Origin: Chryseobacterium aureum
GTDB lineage: Bacteria; Bacteroidota; Bacteroidia; Flavobacteriales; Weeksellaceae
Assembly: GCF_003971235.1 (NCBI RefSeq)
Contig: NZ_CP034661.1
Coordinates: 4,216,001 to 4,280,000, forward strand
Direction of reading: 5' to 3'
Length of the DNA stretch: 64,000 nucleotides
Shown: in pieces, positions 60,888-64,000 of the stretch
Layout of the letters: the number at the start of each line of letters is the position of its first letter
Position numbering within the stretch: position 1 is the stretch's first letter
Translations under genes and position numbers: made by a program
Notes under the pieces: model-generated
The model's input: the letters and a program-made list of their open reading frames with translations, nothing else
What the model was told of the DNA's origin: nothing
The model's database searches: none

Positions 60888-61586
60888 ATGTTTAAGACTA
60901 AAGATGCTTGGATGAATTTCTTTTATTCATTCGGTGCTGCAATTGTAATTCTTGGAGCTTGGCTTAAAATTACTCACATTACCTTGGGACCTATTAACGG
61001 TAACATTGCTCTTACCGTGGGGCTTATTACTGAGGCAATTATCTTTATCATTTTTGCATTTGACCCTCCAAAATCAGAAGAGTCTTATGCATGGGAAAAT
61101 GTTTATCCTGAGTTATTAGATAAGCATGCTAACCCAAATCCTTTACACTCTAATGTTTCTTCCAGAAATAATAACGCGGCAGCTCAATTTGCTGAATTGG
61201 AAAATTCACTTTCAACCAAATTGGACAAAATGCTTGAAGATGCCAGATTAGACGTTCAGTTATTTGAAAGATTAAGAACAGGAATTGATAAATTTTCAAA
61301 CTCTGTTGATCAGATCAATCAGACAGTTGACGTATCTGCTTCTACTCATAAATATAATGACCAGTTAAATAAAGCAGCTCAGCATATGGAAAGTATGAAC
61401 GCGCTTTATGCAATGCAACTGGAAAGCGGTAAAAAACAATCAGAATTTGCTAATAAATATGTAGCAGATATGCAGAAGTCTGCAGAGCAGTCTGAGAAAT
61501 TCAATCAAGAGCTACAAGGTTTAACTTCTAATCTTAATAACTTAAATAGAGTTTATGGTGGTATGCTAACTGCTATGAAGTCTTAA
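60888..61586 (+). CDS. gldL: Gliding motility protein GldL (T9SS motor)
   Basis: A 232-residue inner-membrane protein. Two transmembrane helices lie at the start (about 10-32 and 38-60: FFYSFGAAIVILGAWLKITH and IALTVGLITEAIIFIIFAF), the second with the conserved glutamate in ITEAIIF. The long cytoplasmic tail (about 100-232) is helical and coiled-coil-like. GldL with GldM forms the proton-driven rotary motor of the T9SS and gliding. It is 53 bases after gldK and 52 before gldM. Confidence 0.96.
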   Translation: MFKTKDAWMNFFYSFGAAIVILGAWLKITHITLGPINGNIALTVGLITEAIIFIIFAFDPPKSEESYAWENVYPELLDKHANPNPLHSNVSSRNNNAAAQFAELENSLSTKLDKMLEDARLDVQLFERLRTGIDKFSNSVDQINQTVDVSASTHKYNDQLNKAAQHMESMNALYAMQLESGKKQSEFANKYVADMQKSAEQSEKFNQELQGLTSNLNNLNRVYGGMLTAMKS

Positions 61587-61638
61587 TTCCTAACCATTTC
61601 TAAATTTAACTACTTAATCAAAAAACAAAGAAAAGAGA

Positions 61639-63228
61639 ATGGCACAAGGAAAACAGACCCCTCGTCAGAAGATGATCAACCTGATGTATTTGGTGTTCAT
61701 CGCGATGATGGCCCTAAATATTGATGCAGAAATCATCAGATCATACTATGACTCTACCAGAGCATTGAATGAAACAAGAACTTTAACGGAAAGAAAGAAC
61801 GAAAAGATCTTTGAAAGAACATTAGAAGCTAAAGCTCAGCAGGTTCCGGATACTTATGCACAGCCTTGGGCTCAGTACAAAGTACTGAAATCTAAGATTG
61901 ATGTATTGGTAAAATCTTCTCAGGACATTAAAGATCTGTTAAAAAAACAATCTGAGTTTCATGATAAAGATGCTCAAGGAAAAGAAATTGATGTAAGTGA
62001 AAATTTTGCTGCATTGAACAATAACGAAGCGACTACTGAGTATTTCTTTAAAGAAGGAGATGAAAATTCCCCTTCAAAGAATGCATTAGATCTGAAAGCT
62101 AAAATTGATGATGTAAGAAATTATATCAATGCTACTTTTGGAAATAATCCTCAGCTTAAAGATTTAGTGGAAAGAGCCAACAAGTCTCTAATTGCAGAAT
62201 ATCCTAAAGGAAAATCTCCAAATGAAAAGACCTGGTTCCAGAATAAATTTTATCATCAGCCGCTAATTGCTGCAATTTCTAACCTGGAAATTATCCAAAA
62301 CGATGCCAGAAACGTACAGTCTGATGCATTGGCACTATTGCTTCAGGAAAAAGTAGACGCGAATATCAAATTCTCAAGCTACGAGCCTATCGTTTCAGGT
62401 CCGGTGGATATCCAGGCAGGAAAACAGGCTGAAGTAAAAGTAATGCTGGGTACTTATTCTAACAGCAATAAGATCAATATCTCTGGAGTAGGCAGAGTAG
62501 AAAATGGTAAAGGTACAATCGCAATTTCAGGTTCTGGAATTGGTGAGCATAAATTAGGAGGTGTCATTACATTGACCGATGCTTCAGGTAAGCCGCAAAG
62601 TTTCCCTTGGACGCATACTTACAACGTTATTGCAGGACCGAGAGAAGTAAAACTTGAAAAAGGTTTATTACTTGCTGCTGACAAAATGAATGTAATGTAC
62701 AGAGGACTTGAGAACCCTGTTTCAGGATCAATCTTAGGGGCTGACAATTCTAAACTTTCATTATCTGCTCCGGGTGCATCCGTTAGAAGCACAGGTCCTG
62801 GTAAATGGAGTGTGAAACCAGCTGCAGGTAATGTTGTTAAATTAACATTATCAGGAATCGATCCTTATGGAAAATCAGTATCTCAGGTATTTGAATACAG
62901 AATTAAAAACGTTCCGCCTCCAAGAGGTGAAATGAGAGGACAGAATGTATTGTCTATGCCGGCAACTTCTATTCCTAACCAATCTGTACAGGCAGCCATT
63001 CCTGACTTTGACTTCCCGGTTTCATTTACTGTAACTCAGTTTATGGTGAGAGTACCCGGCAGAGCAGCGCTTCTGGTTCACGGGAACTCTCTGGATGAAG
63101 CAGCAGGTTTAGTGAAGAATTTGAGAACGGGTGATGTGGTTTCTATCTTTGATATTAAAGCAACAGCTCAGGGTCTTGATGGTCAGATTATTAAAAACAT
63201 TACTCCTATAATCATTAATGTTCAATAG
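61639..63228 (+). CDS. gldM: Gliding motility protein GldM (T9SS motor)
   Basis: A 529-residue protein with one N-terminal transmembrane helix (about 12-32, LMYLVFIAMMALNIDAEII) and a large periplasmic part: a helical segment (about 50-220), then several beta-sandwich domains, ending VSIFDIKATAQGLDG and INVQ. It contacts the GldK-GldN ring while GldL drives its rotation. Length is as expected. Ribosome binding region AAAGAGAATGG is present upstream. Confidence 0.96.
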   Translation: MAQGKQTPRQKMINLMYLVFIAMMALNIDAEIIRSYYDSTRALNETRTLTERKNEKIFERTLEAKAQQVPDTYAQPWAQYKVLKSKIDVLVKSSQDIKDLLKKQSEFHDKDAQGKEIDVSENFAALNNNEATTEYFFKEGDENSPSKNALDLKAKIDDVRNYINATFGNNPQLKDLVERANKSLIAEYPKGKSPNEKTWFQNKFYHQPLIAAISNLEIIQNDARNVQSDALALLLQEKVDANIKFSSYEPIVSGPVDIQAGKQAEVKVMLGTYSNSNKINISGVGRVENGKGTIAISGSGIGEHKLGGVITLTDASGKPQSFPWTHTYNVIAGPREVKLEKGLLLAADKMNVMYRGLENPVSGSILGADNSKLSLSAPGASVRSTGPGKWSVKPAAGNVVKLTLSGIDPYGKSVSQVFEYRIKNVPPPRGEMRGQNVLSMPATSIPNQSVQAAIPDFDFPVSFTVTQFMVRVPGRAALLVHGNSLDEAAGLVKNLRTGDVVSIFDIKATAQGLDGQIIKNITPIIINVQ

Positions 63229-63248
63229 GACTAAAATTGTAATTTATT

Positions 63249-64000
63249 ATGAAAAAATATATTAGCACCCTTTTAGTATTAGTTTCGGGATTGGCTTTTT
63301 CCCAGACTATTCTGAATGCATCCTCTCCGGAAGAGTTCAGACAGATGAGAGCAGAAAACAAACAAAAAGTTGGTGATACTATTGTAGATAAAACAGTAAA
63401 GCCACTTGAGTATGGTTTTGTAGAAGACAAAGATATCCTTAAAAGTATGTTTGTATGGGAGATCATTGATATGAATGATAAGATCAACCAGCCTTTCTAC
63501 TATGATAATCCGGATGGCCTTTTATCTACGCCTACAAGATCTTTATACCAGTTATTGCTGGATGCAGCTTTAAGCGGTAAGATTGAGCAGGTATATGATG
63601 ATGAAAACTTTACAGTAAAACTTTCTCCTGAAGGAATTCAGAAAAGACTGGAAAAAGTAATCATCAATGATGCTGCTATCGACATCTTGAACTCTGGAAG
63701 ACAGCTTACAGAAGCAGAGAAAAAACAATATACTGACGTATTTAAGACCACTACTGATAAAGTAAAAGTTCTTAAAATCATGGGTATGTGGTTTATTGAT
63801 AAGAGAGACGGCCAAATGAAATACAGACCTCTTGGTATCGCTGCTATGGGACCAGATCCTGCGGTTCAGGGAGTTATAGGACCAGACGGTAAGCCAATTG
63901 CTGGTAACGATGAGCTTATTGACCTGTTCTGGATCTATTATCCAAGTGCAAGAGATATATTGGCAAACAATTTTGTTTTCAACAGAAAAAATTCATCTGC
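63249..64000 (+). CDS. gldN: Gliding motility protein GldN (T9SS), 3' end beyond the window
   Basis: The open frame from the ATG at 63249 runs off the window edge after 250 codons. It starts MKKYISTLLVLVSGLAFSQT (signal peptide, cleavage after FSQ) and continues SPEEFRQMRAENKQKVGDTI, VWEIIDMNDKINQPFYY, LMDA-type region LYQLLLDAALSGKIEQVYDD, and DLFWIYYPSARDILANNFVF. All fit GldN (about 300 residues). It begins 20 bases after gldM. GldN forms the periplasmic ring with GldK. Confidence 0.95.
   Translation, partial: MKKYISTLLVLVSGLAFSQTILNASSPEEFRQMRAENKQKVGDTIVDKTVKPLEYGFVEDKDILKSMFVWEIIDMNDKINQPFYYDNPDGLLSTPTRSLYQLLLDAALSGKIEQVYDDENFTVKLSPEGIQKRLEKVIINDAAIDILNSGRQLTEAEKKQYTDVFKTTTDKVKVLKIMGMWFIDKRDGQMKYRPLGIAAMGPDPAVQGVIGPDGKPIAGNDELIDLFWIYYPSARDILANNFVFNRKNSS

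Noticed and set aside
1..64000. CRISPR array, prophage, insertion sequence or integrative element
   Set aside because: No regularly spaced repeats, transposase, integrase or phage structural genes were recognised in the window.

Overview
The window looks like a chromosomal segment of a Flavobacteriia species, most like Chryseobacterium or a close relative. The evidence is AT-rich DNA, many promoters with the Bacteroidetes -7 box TAnnTTTG, the type IX secretion/gliding genes gldK-gldL-gldM-gldN, a PorZ-like protein, T9SS type A and type B sorting domains, GLPGLI, DUF4270 and DUF6496 proteins, and POT peptide transporters. I see no insertion sequence, prophage, CRISPR array, rRNA or replication origin. 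The genus is an inference from gene content.

Layout. 0.2-4.1 kb: FKBP isomerase, a lipoprotein, and an Rrf2 regulator followed by a Rossmann oxidoreductase and a metallo-beta-lactamase-fold protein. 4.4-6.7 kb: an M23 peptidase divergent from gpsA. 6.8-9.5 kb: three tandem secreted paralogues. 10-12.9 kb: mqo, an unknown gene and an ANT(6)-like nucleotidyltransferase. 12.9-19.3 kb: a GMC oxidoreductase, a DUF1684 lipoprotein-like protein, a GNAT gene broken by one stop codon, a sugar-type SDR and a GH63-like glucosidase. 19.4-24.0 kb (minus strand): a compact operon with a 5'-nucleotidase split into two genes, then porZ and recO; dapA diverges from it. 25.2-27.0 kb: a GNAT enzyme, then an AraC regulator overlapping a receiver-like protein without its phospho-Asp. 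27.0-27.6 kb: gene-free, but with a long RNA-type hairpin and a strong terminator. 27.6-36.1 kb (minus strand): recG, a periplasmic thioredoxin, three POT transporters and an internally deleted DUF1016 gene.

36.3-39.0 kb is the most unusual part: a 62-residue double-glycine leader peptide with a six-cysteine tail, an intergenic hairpin terminator, a fusion of a C39-like domain, a VKOR membrane domain and a thioredoxin domain, and a GLPGLI protein. I read it as a candidate system for making and oxidatively folding an exported Cys-rich peptide. This is inference.

39.0-53.4 kb holds a DPP4-type peptidase, small stress-type proteins, an alpha-glucan phosphorylase homologue lacking the PLP lysine, a possible orphan PDDEXK nuclease, a T9SS type B surface protein, a DinB-like protein, mtaB, a GltB-like FMN protein, a degenerate FKBP lipoprotein, an S4 protein and aroK. 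53.4-53.8 kb is a Lys-Leu-Lys tRNA operon. 54-64 kb holds panC, divergent from a glycogen-synthase-like gene, a DUF4270 lipoprotein and glmS, followed by gldK, gldL, gldM and the start of gldN, which form the T9SS motor and ring.

Several start codons were moved downstream because the longer reading frame begins at a TTG that is itself the end of a -7 promoter box.
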